Part shown: positions 54,620-63,813 of the stretch, one piece after another | Layout: each line of letters opens with the position of its first letter | Position numbering within the stretch: position 1 is the first letter of the stretch | Assembly (NCBI RefSeq): GCF_000712035.1 | Contig: NZ_JONV01000008.1 | Location: forward strand, 248,001 to 312,000 | Source: Salinicoccus luteus DSM 17002 | GTDB lineage: Bacteria > Bacillota > Bacilli > Staphylococcales > Salinicoccaceae | Direction of reading: 5' to 3' | Length of the DNA stretch: 64,000 nt | The notes under the pieces: model-generated | Seen by the model: only the letters and a program-made list of their open reading frames with translations | The model's database searches: none | What the model was told of the DNA's origin: nothing | Made by a program: the position numbers and the translations under genes

Positions 54620-55517
54620 ACGGCTGGATTGCAGCTTCGTAGATTTGTCTGTCGGCTTCGCTGAACACGTTGAAGACGATCATATCGTAATGATGATCAT
54701 GCGACTTGAGCCAGTTGGCCACCGTTTCGAGGGCAATTTCGGTCGCCCGCTCTTTCGGAAAGCCAAAGGCGCCTGTAGAAATGGAAGGGAAGACGACGGT
54801 TCGGATATCCTCCATTTCGTCAGCAAGATCAAGAGAGGAACGGTAGCTTGAAGCGAGTGCGGCTTCGTGGGCCTCCGTCAGCACTTCGTCCTGGCCGAGG
54901 GCCGGGCCGACTGTATGAATGACATATTTGGCAGGCAGATGATATCCGCGTGTAATTTTGGCATTGCCCGTCTCCTCATCCGATTTTTGGCGGTGGATGA
55001 TTTCCGCACAGTCATCCCGGAGCATGGGACCGGCACCTGAGTGGATGGCATTATCTATGCAGTCATGCAGGGGCTGCATGCATCCGAGCAGCTTCTCATT
55101 CGCCGCGTTCACAATCGCATCGGCTTCAATGGCAGTGATATCGCCCTGCCACAGGGCCATCCTGTCCGCCCCAGACACATCCGTTTCTGGATACTCCTGG
55201 CTGATGACAGGCAGTTCGTGGGCAGCGACGGTCTGCTTTTCCCTCTTTTCAATCTGAAGCAGTGTGTCCAGCTTCAGCATCATTTCCCTGTTCAGCGGCT
55301 TCGGCTGCCGGATGTTGAGAAGCGCCCGGATGAGCCGCCTTTTCGCTTCATAGTCAGTGGGGATGTCGATGTCCTGGGTGCCCGCCTGCTCATTGCGCAG
55401 AATTACCAGCACGTCATCCACCAGAGCTTCCCTGTCCGTCGTTTCAGCAAGTTTCGGTTCGAATGGATCGTTCAATTTGATCGCATCCGCGTATTCCTGT
55501 AGTCCGATGTTGGCCAT
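54618..55517 (-). CDS. zinc-dependent macrodomain protein-ADP-ribose hydrolase
   Basis: A 299-residue protein: an N-terminal helical part (1-110) and a macrodomain (about 115-299). It shows LWQGDITAIEADAIVNAANEKLLGC (key part QGDITAIEADAIVNAAN), the zinc-type insert GCMQPLHDCIDNAIHSGAGPMLRDDC with the Cys and His ligands, YVIHTVGP and FPSISTGAFGFP. In staphylococci the equivalent protein reverses ADP-ribosylation by SirTM, within a lipoate-protein operon. Here it stands alone. The ATG at 55517 follows AGAGGTGATT. Confidence 0.9.
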   Translation of the reverse strand: MANIGLQEYADAIKLNDPFEPKLAETTDREALVDDVLVILRNEQAGTQDIDIPTDYEAKRRLIRALLNIRQPKPLNREMMLKLDTLLQIEKREKQTVAAHELPVISQEYPETDVSGADRMALWQGDITAIEADAIVNAANEKLLGCMQPLHDCIDNAIHSGAGPMLRDDCAEIIHRQKSDEETGNAKITRGYHLPAKYVIHTVGPALGQDEVLTEAHEAALASSYRSSLDLADEMEDIRTVVFPSISTGAFGFPKERATEIALETVANWLKSHDHHYDMIVFNVFSEADRQIYEAAIQP

Positions 55518-55701
55518 TACAATCACCTCTTCATTCCATTTTGTCATGAATATTCTCTGAATGCCATTTAGAGGTTTCAGCTGACCCATCCATTATTTTT
55601 TCCTGGGGAGTATAATGATCTTTTCCAATGGGTATAGTGTCTATGAACATTTTCCAGTGTTTTATTTGATGGCAATGGTACTCATGGATTGGAGTGATGG
55701 G

Positions 55702-56121
55702 ATGGGGACTTTTTTGAAGCTGGTGGTGATCGGTGCAATCTCGGGGGTGATTTTGGCAGCGGTTATGAAGGTCATCTGCAGAATTACGGGCAGCAAAGCG
55801 GACATACTGCTCTATAACATGGACTATATTCCGATACTTAAGCGGTGGAGCGACAAAAAGATTACAGGCATACTGTTCCACTATGGCACATGCATAGCGA
55901 GTGCGGTCATACTATACTATCTGCTCATTCCATTCGGGTGGGAGATGGAGATATGGCCATATATCCTTGTTTTTACTGTGGGCGGAGGCATCCTCTACTT
56001 TCTCAGTGCATTGACGGAGACGCCGCCTGCGCCGTACGATTTCATGGCCTGGCTCTACTGGACGCTTGGCCACGGAATATTCGGGCTGTCGGTGGGATTT
56101 CTGATCAGCGTATGGGTATAA
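55702..56121 (+). CDS. four-helix membrane protein of unknown function
   Basis: A 139-residue protein with about four membrane helices (near 5-22, 48-68, 75-97, 115-137). It resembles small YagU/DUF1440-type proteins in layout, but I cannot confirm a family. The ATG at 55702 has GGAGTG five bases upstream; earlier in-frame starts lack an SD. It is divergent from the macrodomain gene, with 184 bp between them and no other gene there. Confidence 0.62.
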   Translation: MGTFLKLVVIGAISGVILAAVMKVICRITGSKADILLYNMDYIPILKRWSDKKITGILFHYGTCIASAVILYYLLIPFGWEMEIWPYILVFTVGGGILYFLSALTETPPAPYDFMAWLYWTLGHGIFGLSVGFLISVWV

Positions 56122-56239
56122 AGTCATCCTCCCACCTTGCGAAAACGGTATAATCTCTTTAAAATATTTGGAGCATTTGTGATTGCGATCATGGATAATG
56201 TAGAATGAATATAAAGAGATAAGGATAGGAGATGCTGTT

Positions 56240-57637
56240 GTGTCCAATCAAGAATTCGAAACGCACAATGTAAAAATAGATAAGCTTGATAAGAAGGGGT
56301 CCGGGATGGGACATGTATGGCGTGATGCCGGCGGCAGCAACCCGCGGAAACTGAAGCTGAACGTCCCCCAGACACTCATCGGGGAGGAGGCGAAGGTCAC
56401 CGTCCCGAATCCCGACAGGAAGCTTGCACGTGTACTGCCGGATGAAATCGTCACCCAGCATCCGGAACGGGTTGCGCCGCCCTGTCCGCATTTCGAGAAG
56501 TGCGGCGGATGTGTGTGGCAGCACTGGACGTATAAAGGGCAGCTGGCCTATAAGACAGAGGAAGTGAAATCATTCCTTGAGGATCAGGGGTTCGACTCCG
56601 CTGTCGTGGCGGATGCGCTTGGCATGGAAACACCGTGGGAGTACCGCAACAAGATGGAGTTCACCTTTGGCAAGGATTGTGCCCTTGGCCTGCATGAACT
56701 TGGGAATTTCCGCAACGTCATCGATCTGGATACGTGTCTGATTGCTGGAGACGAGATGGTGGAGGCGATGCTTGAAGTTTCCGAATGGGCCCGCGACCAT
56801 GGACTCAGCGGATATGACAAGGATAAGCATGAGGGACTGCTCAGAAACCTCATGACAAGACAGTCACAGAAGACCGGGGAACTGATGCTTGCCATTTTTT
56901 CCACCGGCACTCCGGAGGAGAACCAGGCGGCAGTGGACGATCTCGTCGGACGGCTGACATCAAAGTTTGAAAACCTCAAGAGCCTGATGTGGATGGAGAA
57001 CAGGGACTGGGCGGATATGGCTCAGTCGGAGAAGACGCACGTACTCCATGGCCGTGACTATATCAATGATGAAATGTACGGCTACAAATACAGGATCTGG
57101 TTTGATACTTTCTTCCAGACGAACCCGCTCCAGGCGGAGAAGCTGGTGGATCTGGCGATTGAGATGGCCGAAGTCACATCCGAGGAACGGATGATCGACC
57201 TGTTCTGCGGTGTCGGTACATTTTCACTGCCTTTTGCCAAAAGGGTCGAGGCGCTGGCAGGCATTGAAATCGTTGAAACTTCAATCGAGTCCGCGAAGAG
57301 GAACGCCGAGGACAATGGGCTCGACAACACATATTTCCTCGCGAAGGACGCAAGGCGCGGCATGGATGAGGTACTCGATACATGGGGCAGGCCGGACCTG
57401 CTCATGCTCGATCCGCCGCGTTCCGGAGCAGGAGGCAAGGTCATGCGCCGAATCGGCCGTCTCGGGACCAATCGGGTCGTCTATGTGTCCTGCAACCCGG
57501 AATCATTTGCCCACGACATCACATGGTTGAGGGAATATGGGTACACACTCGAACGCGTGCAGCCTGTGGACCTTTTTCCACATACGGTGCATGTGGAGCT
57601 TGTCGCCCTGTTAAGAAAAACGGATTCAACAGTATAG
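56240..57637 (+). CDS. second RlmCD/RumA-type 23S rRNA uracil-5-methyltransferase
   Basis: A 465-residue RumA-family paralogue (YfjO type). It has the TRAM-like N terminus (VKIDKLDKKGSGMGHVWRD), iron-sulfur motif CPHFEKCGGC (near 81), SAM motif DLFCGVGTFSLPFA, LDPPRSGAGG, and the catalytic VYVSCNPESFAHD. It starts with GTG at 56240, with AGGAGATG nine bases upstream. Bacillus also has two such genes; which uridine this one methylates cannot be read from sequence. Confidence 0.9.
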   Translation: MSNQEFETHNVKIDKLDKKGSGMGHVWRDAGGSNPRKLKLNVPQTLIGEEAKVTVPNPDRKLARVLPDEIVTQHPERVAPPCPHFEKCGGCVWQHWTYKGQLAYKTEEVKSFLEDQGFDSAVVADALGMETPWEYRNKMEFTFGKDCALGLHELGNFRNVIDLDTCLIAGDEMVEAMLEVSEWARDHGLSGYDKDKHEGLLRNLMTRQSQKTGELMLAIFSTGTPEENQAAVDDLVGRLTSKFENLKSLMWMENRDWADMAQSEKTHVLHGRDYINDEMYGYKYRIWFDTFFQTNPLQAEKLVDLAIEMAEVTSEERMIDLFCGVGTFSLPFAKRVEALAGIEIVETSIESAKRNAEDNGLDNTYFLAKDARRGMDEVLDTWGRPDLLMLDPPRSGAGGKVMRRIGRLGTNRVVYVSCNPESFAHDITWLREYGYTLERVQPVDLFPHTVHVELVALLRKTDSTV

Positions 57638-57680
57638 ACATATGCATGGGTGGGGTGGATAGATTATGGAGGAGGCAGTT

Positions 57681-58208
57681 ATGAAGCAATATCAATTCAA
57701 GCTTTCCGTAGATTCAAACAGAAAATCGGTAGCGATAGAAAATGATCATGATGATCCAGTCGGTTATGTTGAAAAGGCAGTCTTAAGGAATTGTGAAAAG
57801 CGGAACACCTATTCTTACACATCCACCCAGGGTGATTCCCTCATACTGGGATTGAAGAAGCGCAAATTCAGGGATATGAACATTTCAAAATACATCATCG
57901 TGGCGGATGATCTTGAGCTTGTATTCAAGGAAAGACCCGGAACGAGCCTGCTCCACTTCCGTGTCGATGGCCGGATAGACCACCAGTTCATGAGCATCGA
58001 GGAAAACTGGAGTGGAGACATGGAAGTCTATTTCCATGGCGACCATATTGCGACGGTGAAGGAGGATGTGGCGAGCGGGGAGACCCTCATCCTGGCGGAC
58101 AGTCATCTGGATGACCATTCCCTCAAATTCGGGATTCTCGTCCTCATGTACTTCATGTTCAAGGTCTATAAACGGGAATCCTGGGATGTCGCCAATCTGC
58201 TGGCATAG
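57681..58208 (+). CDS. tubby C-terminal-like domain protein
   Basis: A 175-residue beta-rich protein with a C-terminal hydrophobic helix (FGILVLMYFMFKVY near 155-168). The pattern of paired strands (YIIVADDLELVFKERPG, MEVYFHGDHIATVKEDV) fits the LURP-one/tubby-like fold that is common in Firmicutes (YxjI). Lipid binding is plausible, but function is unknown. The ATG at 57681 follows GGAGGAGGC. The transporter gene begins eight bases after its stop. Confidence 0.6.
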   Translation: MKQYQFKLSVDSNRKSVAIENDHDDPVGYVEKAVLRNCEKRNTYSYTSTQGDSLILGLKKRKFRDMNISKYIIVADDLELVFKERPGTSLLHFRVDGRIDHQFMSIEENWSGDMEVYFHGDHIATVKEDVASGETLILADSHLDDHSLKFGILVLMYFMFKVYKRESWDVANLLA

Positions 58209-58216
58209 GGGGCGCC

Positions 58217-59149
58217 ATGAACAGCCTTGAAAAATATCAGCCGCTGATCCTGCTTATCGCCATACTTATGGGCATGCTGCTGGGCGGCATCAACACCATC
58301 CAGCAGCATGCCGGCACCTTCATCGTCCCGTTCCTCATGCTCATGCTGTATGGATTGTTTCTACTGATGCCATTGAAACGTGTATTCACTTCATTCAGAA
58401 AGGTGAAGTTCGTACTCGTTTCACTCGGCATCAATTTTTTATGGACTCCCTTCCTAGCCTATGCGATCGGCATGGTCTTCCTTTCCGACCATCCGCTGAT
58501 ATGGATCGGGTTCGTCATGCTGACGGTGACCCCGTGCACCGACTGGTACCTTGTATTCACCGGCCTCGCGAAAGGGGATACGGTGCTGTCGGCGTCCCTG
58601 CTTCCGATCAACCTGGTTCTGCAGCTGATACTGCTGCCTGCCTATCTCTATCTGTTCTTTGGATTTGAACAGGGCATCGGGCTGTCATTCTCGGGCATCA
58701 TACAGAGTGTGCTGATTGTGGTCGGCATCCCTTTTGTGCTTGCACTGCTGACAAAGCGCTTCCTGCCTCAACAGAGCGGGGTGGAGGGCTTCTTCGACAC
58801 CTTCAATGTCATTTTTCTGGGGCTTGCCGTGACTGCGATGTTCGCTGCGGAACGCGATACGCTGCTCGAGAACTCTGATGTCGTGCTCCTGCTGCTGCCG
58901 CCACTGCTGCTGTTCTTTGTGATTACCTTCGTGGTCGGGAATGCCGCAGGGAGGCTGTTCCGGTTCAACCAGAAGGAATCCGTCAGTCTGGTCATGATGA
59001 CACTGGCACGCAATTCTCCGCTTGCACTCGCCATCGCCATCACTGCATTTCCCGAGCATCCGCTGATCGCATTATCCCTCGTCATCGGTCCCATCATCGA
59101 ACTGCCGATACTGGGCCTCGCTTCGAGAATACTGCTTGCCCATAAATAA
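58217..59149 (+). CDS. BASS/ACR3-superfamily transporter (arsenic resistance protein-like)
   Basis: A 310-residue protein with about ten membrane helices. The conserved TVTPCTDWYLVFTGLAKGD (near residue 95, key part TPCTDWYLVF) and MTLARNSPLALAIAITAFP near the end recall the ACR3/BASS inverted-repeat core. ACR3 relatives export arsenite, but no arsR or arsC is adjacent, so an organic anion or bile-acid-type substrate is equally possible. SD GGGGGCG is close to the ATG. A strong hairpin follows. Confidence 0.82.
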   Translation: MNSLEKYQPLILLIAILMGMLLGGINTIQQHAGTFIVPFLMLMLYGLFLLMPLKRVFTSFRKVKFVLVSLGINFLWTPFLAYAIGMVFLSDHPLIWIGFVMLTVTPCTDWYLVFTGLAKGDTVLSASLLPINLVLQLILLPAYLYLFFGFEQGIGLSFSGIIQSVLIVVGIPFVLALLTKRFLPQQSGVEGFFDTFNVIFLGLAVTAMFAAERDTLLENSDVVLLLLPPLLLFFVITFVVGNAAGRLFRFNQKESVSLVMMTLARNSPLALAIAITAFPEHPLIALSLVIGPIIELPILGLASRILLAHK

Positions 59150-59151
59150 AA

Positions 59152-59179
59152 AAACATCCAGTCTATTGACTGGATGTTT
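59152..59179 (+). terminator. terminator after the BASS-type gene
   Basis: AAACATCCAGTC (59152-59163) pairs perfectly with GACTGGATGTTT (59168-59179) around TATT. Confidence 0.85.
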
Positions 59180-59184
59180 GATAA

Positions 59185-59256
59185 TGACCCCGAGTGGGTT
59201 CGAACCACCGACCCCTTGCCTGTCAAGCAAGTGCTCTCCCGCTGAGCTACGGAGTC
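59185..59256 (-). tRNA. tRNA-Val (anticodon GAC)
   Basis: On the minus strand a full cloverleaf of 72 nt can be read: acceptor GACTCCG/CGGGGTC plus discriminator A, D arm GCTC-AGCGGGA-GAGC, anticodon stem CTTGC/GCAAG around the loop TTGACAG (anticodon GAC), variable GGGTC, and T arm GGTGG-TTCGAAC-CCACT. CCA is not encoded. The anticodon reads GUC/GUU valine codons. On the plus strand the loop looks like an Asp anticodon, but no cloverleaf forms in that direction. Confidence 0.9.
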
Positions 59257-59331
59257 ACGATTTAAAAACTACATATTCAAATTTACAATGTTAACCCGGA
59301 ATTGTCAATAACGAAATGACGATTCCGGGTA

Positions 59332-59766
59332 TTATTTTTTCCCTCTCATGGTCTCGGCTTTTGCCATTTCTATGAAAGCCGTCATCCTGTCTATGGCTCC
59401 CTTGAAATCCTCCTTGAATTCATGTTCCCACATCCGCATAATATGCCAACCTTTTTCATGATAATAGGCATTCACTTCCCGGTCGCGCTCCATGTTCCTC
59501 CCGAGCTTCCTGTTCCAGAATTCCTGATTGCTTTTCGGCCAGTTGCCATGGTCGGGACACATATGCCAGAAACAGGAGTCGATGAAGATGACCACCCTGT
59601 ATTTCTGGATTGCGATATCCGGAGACCCCATCAATGTGCGCACATTCTTCCTGAACCGGTAGCCTTCAGCCCACAAAGCTTTCGTAATCCTGTTCTCGAG
59701 TTTCGATTGGGACCTGATCCGGCTCATCGTCCGTTTCCTCTTTTCTGCAGACATCATATCCGCCAC
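59332..59766 (-). CDS. vsr: very short patch repair endonuclease
   Basis: A 144-residue Vsr-type nuclease. It shows RKRTMSRIRSQ at the start, FRKNVRTLMGSPDIAI (catalytic Asp near residue 50), VVIFIDSCFWHMCPDHG (zinc-site Cys and His), and FWNRKLGRNMERD. It nicks next to T-G mismatches made by deamination of 5-methylcytosine. No cytosine methyltransferase is in the window, so it is an orphan here. The GTG at 59766 has GGGAGGTGG five bases upstream; the frame is open to a GTG at 59775 and has ATGs at 59754-59757 as alternatives. Confidence 0.9.
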   Translation of the reverse strand: MADMMSAEKRKRTMSRIRSQSKLENRITKALWAEGYRFRKNVRTLMGSPDIAIQKYRVVIFIDSCFWHMCPDHGNWPKSNQEFWNRKLGRNMERDREVNAYYHEKGWHIMRMWEHEFKEDFKGAIDRMTAFIEMAKAETMRGKK

Positions 59767-59868
59767 TGTCGCCACCTCCCTTCTTTCCCACCACCTACCC
59801 AGCTTGGGCGTAAAATATTCGGCATGAAAAGTAGTGGAAAATAAAGTATTTTAAATTTGAAAAATGTT

Positions 59869-59897
59869 TTGACAAATATAACAATCCATAGTATTGT
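59869..59897 (+). promoter_or_regulatory. promoter of the SAM-riboswitch operon
   Basis: TTGACA (59869-59874), 17-base spacer, TATTGT (59892-59897). The predicted start is about 25 bases before the riboswitch P1 helix. Confidence 0.7.
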
Positions 59898-59928
59898 AGT
59901 ATACATTATCGATAATATAGTTCTATCA

Positions 59929-60077
59929 CTTATCCAGAGTGGCGGAGGGACAGGCCCTATGACGCCCGGCAACCATCAGGCAATCGAGTCTGATAAGGTG
60001 CTAATTCCTGCAGGAGATTTTCCTGAAAGATAAGAGGAGGCGGAGACTCTCTTCTTATATAGGAAGAGAGTTTTTTT
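59929..60077 (+). promoter_or_regulatory. SAM-I riboswitch (S-box) with terminator
   Basis: P1 is CTTATC (59929-59934) with GATAAG (60029-60034). Conserved S-box parts are AGAGTGGCGGAGGGAC, GGCCCTATGA and GCCCGGCAACC. The expression platform is a terminator: ACTCTCTTC (60046-60054) with GAAGAGAGT (60063-60071) and a T-run. When SAM is bound, the terminator should form and stop the downstream sulfur operon. Confidence 0.96.
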
Positions 60078-60103
60078 ATTATTACAATCAGGAGGAGATT
60101 ATA

Positions 60104-61903
60104 TTGACGAAGAAGAAAAATGCAACTTATGACCTGGAGACGCTGTCGCTCCATGGCGGACAGGCGCCGGATCCGACAACAGGCGCAAGGGCGGTGCCGA
60201 TCTACCAGACGACATCATATGTCTTTCACGACACGGATCACGCAGAGAGCCTGTTTTCTCTGGATGAACCGGGAAATATCTACTCACGCATCGGAAATCC
60301 TACAGTGGAAGTGTTCGAAAAGCGGATGGCACTCCTTGAGGACGGAGTGGCGGCAGTGGCGACATCTTCCGGGATGTCGGCCATCACACTGTCGATACTG
60401 AACCTGGCAAGTGCAGGGGATGAAATCGTGGCAGGTTCGAACCTCTACGGCGGTACATATAATCTTTTTGCGGTCACTCTGCCCAGATACGGCATCACCG
60501 TCAAATTCGTTGATCCTGACGACCCGGAGAATTTCAGGGCAGCAATCACAGGGCGGACGAAGGCTGTATTCGCCGAAACGATCGGCAATCCCGGACTTCA
60601 GGTCCTTGACGTCGCCGCAGTTGCCGAAGTAGCGCATGAAGCCGGCGTGCCATTGATCGTCGACAATACGTTCGCCACACCACATGTCTTCAAGCCGATT
60701 GAATGGGGGGCGGACATCGTCGTCCACTCGGCAACAAAATGGATCGGCGGCCACGGCACTTCAATAGGCGGTGTGGTCATCGATGGTGGACGGTTCAACT
60801 GGAATACCGAAAAGTTCCCTGAATTCACCGAACCCGACACAAGCTATAACGGCATCCGCTATGCTGTGGATTTCGGAACCCTTGCCTTCATCACGAAAAT
60901 CCGCGTGCAGCTGTTGCGGGACTTCGGGGCGAGCCTCAGCCCACAGAATGCCTTCCAGCTGATTCAGGGGCTGGAGACTCTGCATATACGTGTTGAAAGG
61001 CACAATGAAAATGCGCAGGAGGTTGCCCGCTTCCTGGAGGCGCATCCGGCGGTCGAGTGGGTGACATATCCTGGTCTGGAGCACCATCCGTCGCATGATG
61101 TTGCGAAGAGGCAGTTCGAGAATGGATATGGTTCAATCATCACTTTCGGCATCAGGGGCGGAAAACCGGCAGGGAAGAAACTGATCGACAATGTCTCGCT
61201 ATGGTCCCATGTTGCAAATGTCGGCGATGCGAAGTCACTGATCATCCATCCGGCATCCACGACCCACCAGCAGCTGACGAAGGAACAGCTTGAGGAGACC
61301 GGTGTGCTGGAAGAGCTCATCCGTCTGTCGGTGGGCATTGAATCCGTAAGGGATATCACAAAAGATCTGGGACAGGCGCTGAAGAAGGCCACCGGAATCA
61401 GCGATGGGTCAACAGATGCGGCAGTCATCAATGACGAAGGTGTCATAAGATGGGCACTGGACTCTCCGACGGAGAAGGTCATCGGGGAGGACGGGGCGGA
61501 AACGGTACGGCAGAAGACGCTGGCAGTGGTCGGATTAAGCGGCAAGGAAGCCAGACCGAGCTACCGTCTTGCACGGAAGATGCAGCGCCTCGGCTATCGG
61601 ATCATTCCAGTCAATCCGAGGGAGACGGAAATACTCGGTGAAAAGGCCTATCCGGATCTCTCAAGCGTTCCCGATGCCATCGATGTCGTCCAAGTATTCA
61701 GAAGTCCTGAAGCGGCAATTGAAATAGCGAAGGAAGCACTCGAAGTGAACCCGAGAGTCTTTTGGCTCCAGGAAGGCGTCGTTTCTCCGGAAGCTGCGGA
61801 AATCGCAAGGGACGGGGGCATACAGGTGGTGCATAACCGTTGCACATACAAAGAGGCACAGCGTCTGCGGGGCACGATTTCCACATACGCATGTGAAATA
61901 TAG
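60104..61903 (+). CDS. metY: O-acetylhomoserine sulfhydrylase (MetY) fused to a CoA-binding domain
   Basis: A 599-residue fusion. Residues 1-430 are a normal Met[30 protein letters not shown] (key part [20 protein letters not shown]), [15 protein letters not shown], and the PLP Lys in [18 protein letters not shown] (near residue 209). It makes homocysteine from O-acetylhomoserine and sulfide. Residues 465-599 are a CoA-binding/YccU-type Rossmann domain: [20 protein letters not shown] (near 467-486), [18 protein letters not shown] and [14 protein letters not shown]. No frameshift separates the two. The start is a TTG at 60104 after AGGAGG. It is the first gene under the SAM riboswitch. Confidence 0.93.
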   Translation: MTKKKNATYDLETLSLHGGQAPDPTTGARAVPIYQTTSYVFHDTDHAESLFSLDEPGNIYSRIGNPTVEVFEKRMALLEDGVAAVATSSGMSAITLSILNLASAGDEIVAGSNLYGGTYNLFAVTLPRYGITVKFVDPDDPENFRAAITGRTKAVFAETIGNPGLQVLDVAAVAEVAHEAGVPLIVDNTFATPHVFKPIEWGADIVVHSATKWIGGHGTSIGGVVIDGGRFNWNTEKFPEFTEPDTSYNGIRYAVDFGTLAFITKIRVQLLRDFGASLSPQNAFQLIQGLETLHIRVERHNENAQEVARFLEAHPAVEWVTYPGLEHHPSHDVAKRQFENGYGSIITFGIRGGKPAGKKLIDNVSLWSHVANVGDAKSLIIHPASTTHQQLTKEQLEETGVLEELIRLSVGIESVRDITKDLGQALKKATGISDGSTDAAVINDEGVIRWALDSPTEKVIGEDGAETVRQKTLAVVGLSGKEARPSYRLARKMQRLGYRIIPVNPRETEILGEKAYPDLSSVPDAIDVVQVFRSPEAAIEIAKEALEVNPRVFWLQEGVVSPEAAEIARDGGIQVVHNRCTYKEAQRLRGTISTYACEI

Positions 61904-61919
61904 AATGGAGGTCATAAAA

Positions 61920-62933
61920 ATGAAATCATCAATATTCAATCAGAGGGTGTGGGCACTCATCGTGCTCGCCCTGGTGGCCGTGGTTGCCGGCTGTGGTTCA
62001 GGAGAGGCTGAGTCGGCTGAGTCTTCAGGCGCGCCAGAGAAGATCAGACTGGACTATGCATATTATTCCCCTACAAGCCTCGTGCTGAAAGAGTTCGGAT
62101 GGGCAGAAGAGGAATTCGAAGAGGAAGGAATAGAAGTGGAATGGACATTGAGCCATGGAAGCAACAAGGCGCTTGAATTCCTGAATAGCGACAGTGTCGA
62201 TTTCGGCTCGACTGCCGGCGCCGCTGCGCTGATGTCGAAGGCCAATGGCGCACCGATAAAGAATGTATATATCGCCTCCAAACCGGAATGGACAGCTCTT
62301 GTGAAAACGGAGGATTCCGGCATTGAGGACATAGGAGACCTGAAGGGCAAAAAGGTGGCTGCGACACTTGGCACCGATCCATACATCTTCCTGCTCAGGG
62401 CCCTGAATGAAGAAGGCATCTCCCAGGATGATGTCGAGATTGTAAATGTTCAGCACAGCGACGGCGCCACTTCACTGACAAACGGGGGTGTGGATGCATG
62501 GGCAGGACTCGACCCGCATATGGCCCGCCTGGAAGTGGAATCGGGGGCAGAGCTGTTCTACCGCAACCCGGATTTCAATACATACGGCTTCCTGAATGTA
62601 AGGGAAGACTTCGCGGCGGATCATCCGGAATATGTGAATCGTGTCATCGGAGTGTATGAAAAAGCCAGGGAATGGATTCAGGAAAATCCCGACGAGGCTG
62701 TGGAAATAATGGTGAAGGAAGCGCAGATCGAGCCTGAAGTGGCGAGACTGCAGCTTGAACGCAATGATTTTTCAAACCCGGTTCCGGGACCGGTCCATCA
62801 GGAAGCGTTGGTCGAATCGGGCAATATCCTGCAGGAAGTGGACGTAATCGATCCTGATGCGGATATAGAGGCTCTGGTCTCAGACCTCATTGAGCCGAGT
62901 TTTGCCGAAGAGACGATAGAAAGTGCGGAATAG
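61920..62933 (+). CDS. ssuA: aliphatic sulfonate ABC transporter substrate-binding lipoprotein
   Basis: A 337-residue lipoprotein (lipobox VVAGC near residues 19-23) of the SsuA/TauA/NMT1 class. It shows DYAYYSPTSLVLKEFGWAEEEF, SNKALEFLNSDSVDFGSTAGAAAL (key part LNSDSVDFGSTAGAA), LKGKKVAATLGTDPYIFLLRAL, and VDAWAGLDPHMARLE. It should bind sulfonates as a sulfur source, in line with its place in a SAM-controlled operon. The ATG at 61920 follows GGAGG by nine bases. Confidence 0.9.
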   Translation: MKSSIFNQRVWALIVLALVAVVAGCGSGEAESAESSGAPEKIRLDYAYYSPTSLVLKEFGWAEEEFEEEGIEVEWTLSHGSNKALEFLNSDSVDFGSTAGAAALMSKANGAPIKNVYIASKPEWTALVKTEDSGIEDIGDLKGKKVAATLGTDPYIFLLRALNEEGISQDDVEIVNVQHSDGATSLTNGGVDAWAGLDPHMARLEVESGAELFYRNPDFNTYGFLNVREDFAADHPEYVNRVIGVYEKAREWIQENPDEAVEIMVKEAQIEPEVARLQLERNDFSNPVPGPVHQEALVESGNILQEVDVIDPDADIEALVSDLIEPSFAEETIESAE

Positions 62934-62951
62934 ATGACTAAAGGAGTGGAG

Positions 62952-63803
62952 ATGATGGAAAAAAGCGCTGGCCGATTCGTTGGGAGGCAAGTTGCAGATG
63001 AAAGCAGTACGGGAGGGAAGCGGGAGCAGAGGGATACTAAAAGGCTGCAGGCCATATTGCTTGGCAGTCTGCTGCCCGTTCTCCTTGTTGCAGTGTGGGA
63101 AGTATTGAGCCGCACTGGCGTCTTCCCCGCCTACCAGCTGCCGGCCCCGTCCACGATCCTTTCGACGATAAGGGAAATGGCCCAGGACGGGAGCCTGTAC
63201 AGCCATGTCGGGATTACGACTTTCAGGGTGTTTGCGGGATTTATCATCGGGACGCTATTGGCGATTGTATTGGGATCGATTGTAGGATTCTATGAAAAGG
63301 CGGAACAGATCTTCGATCCGATGATCCAGGCTTTCCGTTCCATCCCCTCATTGGCGTGGGTGCCCCTGTTCATACTCTGGATGGGGATTGGTGAGCCGTC
63401 CAAGGTGACCATGATCGCTGTGGGCGTATTCTTTCCCGTCTATCTGAATGTAGTCAGTGGGATTGCCGGGGTCGACCGTAAATTGATTGAAGTCGGGAAG
63501 ATGTATGGACTGAATACTTTCCAGCTGATCAGAAGGGTCATCCTTCCGGCATCCATGCCCTCTTTTCTGACAGGGCTCAGAAGTGGACTTGGACTGGGAT
63601 GGATGTTCGTGGTCGCGGCTGAACTCATGGGGGCGAGCACCGGTCTCGGATACCTCCTCGTACTTGGACAGAATACACTTTCACCGGAAATCATCATTGC
63701 CAGCATCATCCTGTTCGCAATAATAGGAAAGCTGACGGATTGGATATTGAAGATTGTGGAGCAGCGTGCCCTGCATTGGCAGGATGGCATGGTCAAATCA
63801 TAG
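62952..63803 (+). CDS. ssuC: sulfonate ABC transporter permease
   Basis: A 283-residue permease with a basic N-terminal tail and about six membrane helices. The coupling-helix EAA motif is seen around KMYGLNTFQLIRRVILPASMPSFLTGLR (near residue 185; key part GLNTFQLIRRVILPASMP), and QAFRSIPSLAWVPLFILWMG is typical of SsuC/TauC. The ATG at 62952 follows AAGGAG by five bases; the ATG at 62955 is also possible, and the one at 62934 directly after the ssuA stop lacks an SD. Confidence 0.9.
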   Translation: MMEKSAGRFVGRQVADESSTGGKREQRDTKRLQAILLGSLLPVLLVAVWEVLSRTGVFPAYQLPAPSTILSTIREMAQDGSLYSHVGITTFRVFAGFIIGTLLAIVLGSIVGFYEKAEQIFDPMIQAFRSIPSLAWVPLFILWMGIGEPSKVTMIAVGVFFPVYLNVVSGIAGVDRKLIEVGKMYGLNTFQLIRRVILPASMPSFLTGLRSGLGLGWMFVVAAELMGASTGLGYLLVLGQNTLSPEIIIASIILFAIIGKLTDWILKIVEQRALHWQDGMVKS

Positions 63804-63813
63804 GAGGGATCGC

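Noticed and set aside
59185-59256. tRNA-Asp reading because the plus strand shows CTGTCAA
   Set aside because: A cloverleaf forms only on the minus strand, where the anticodon is GAC (valine).
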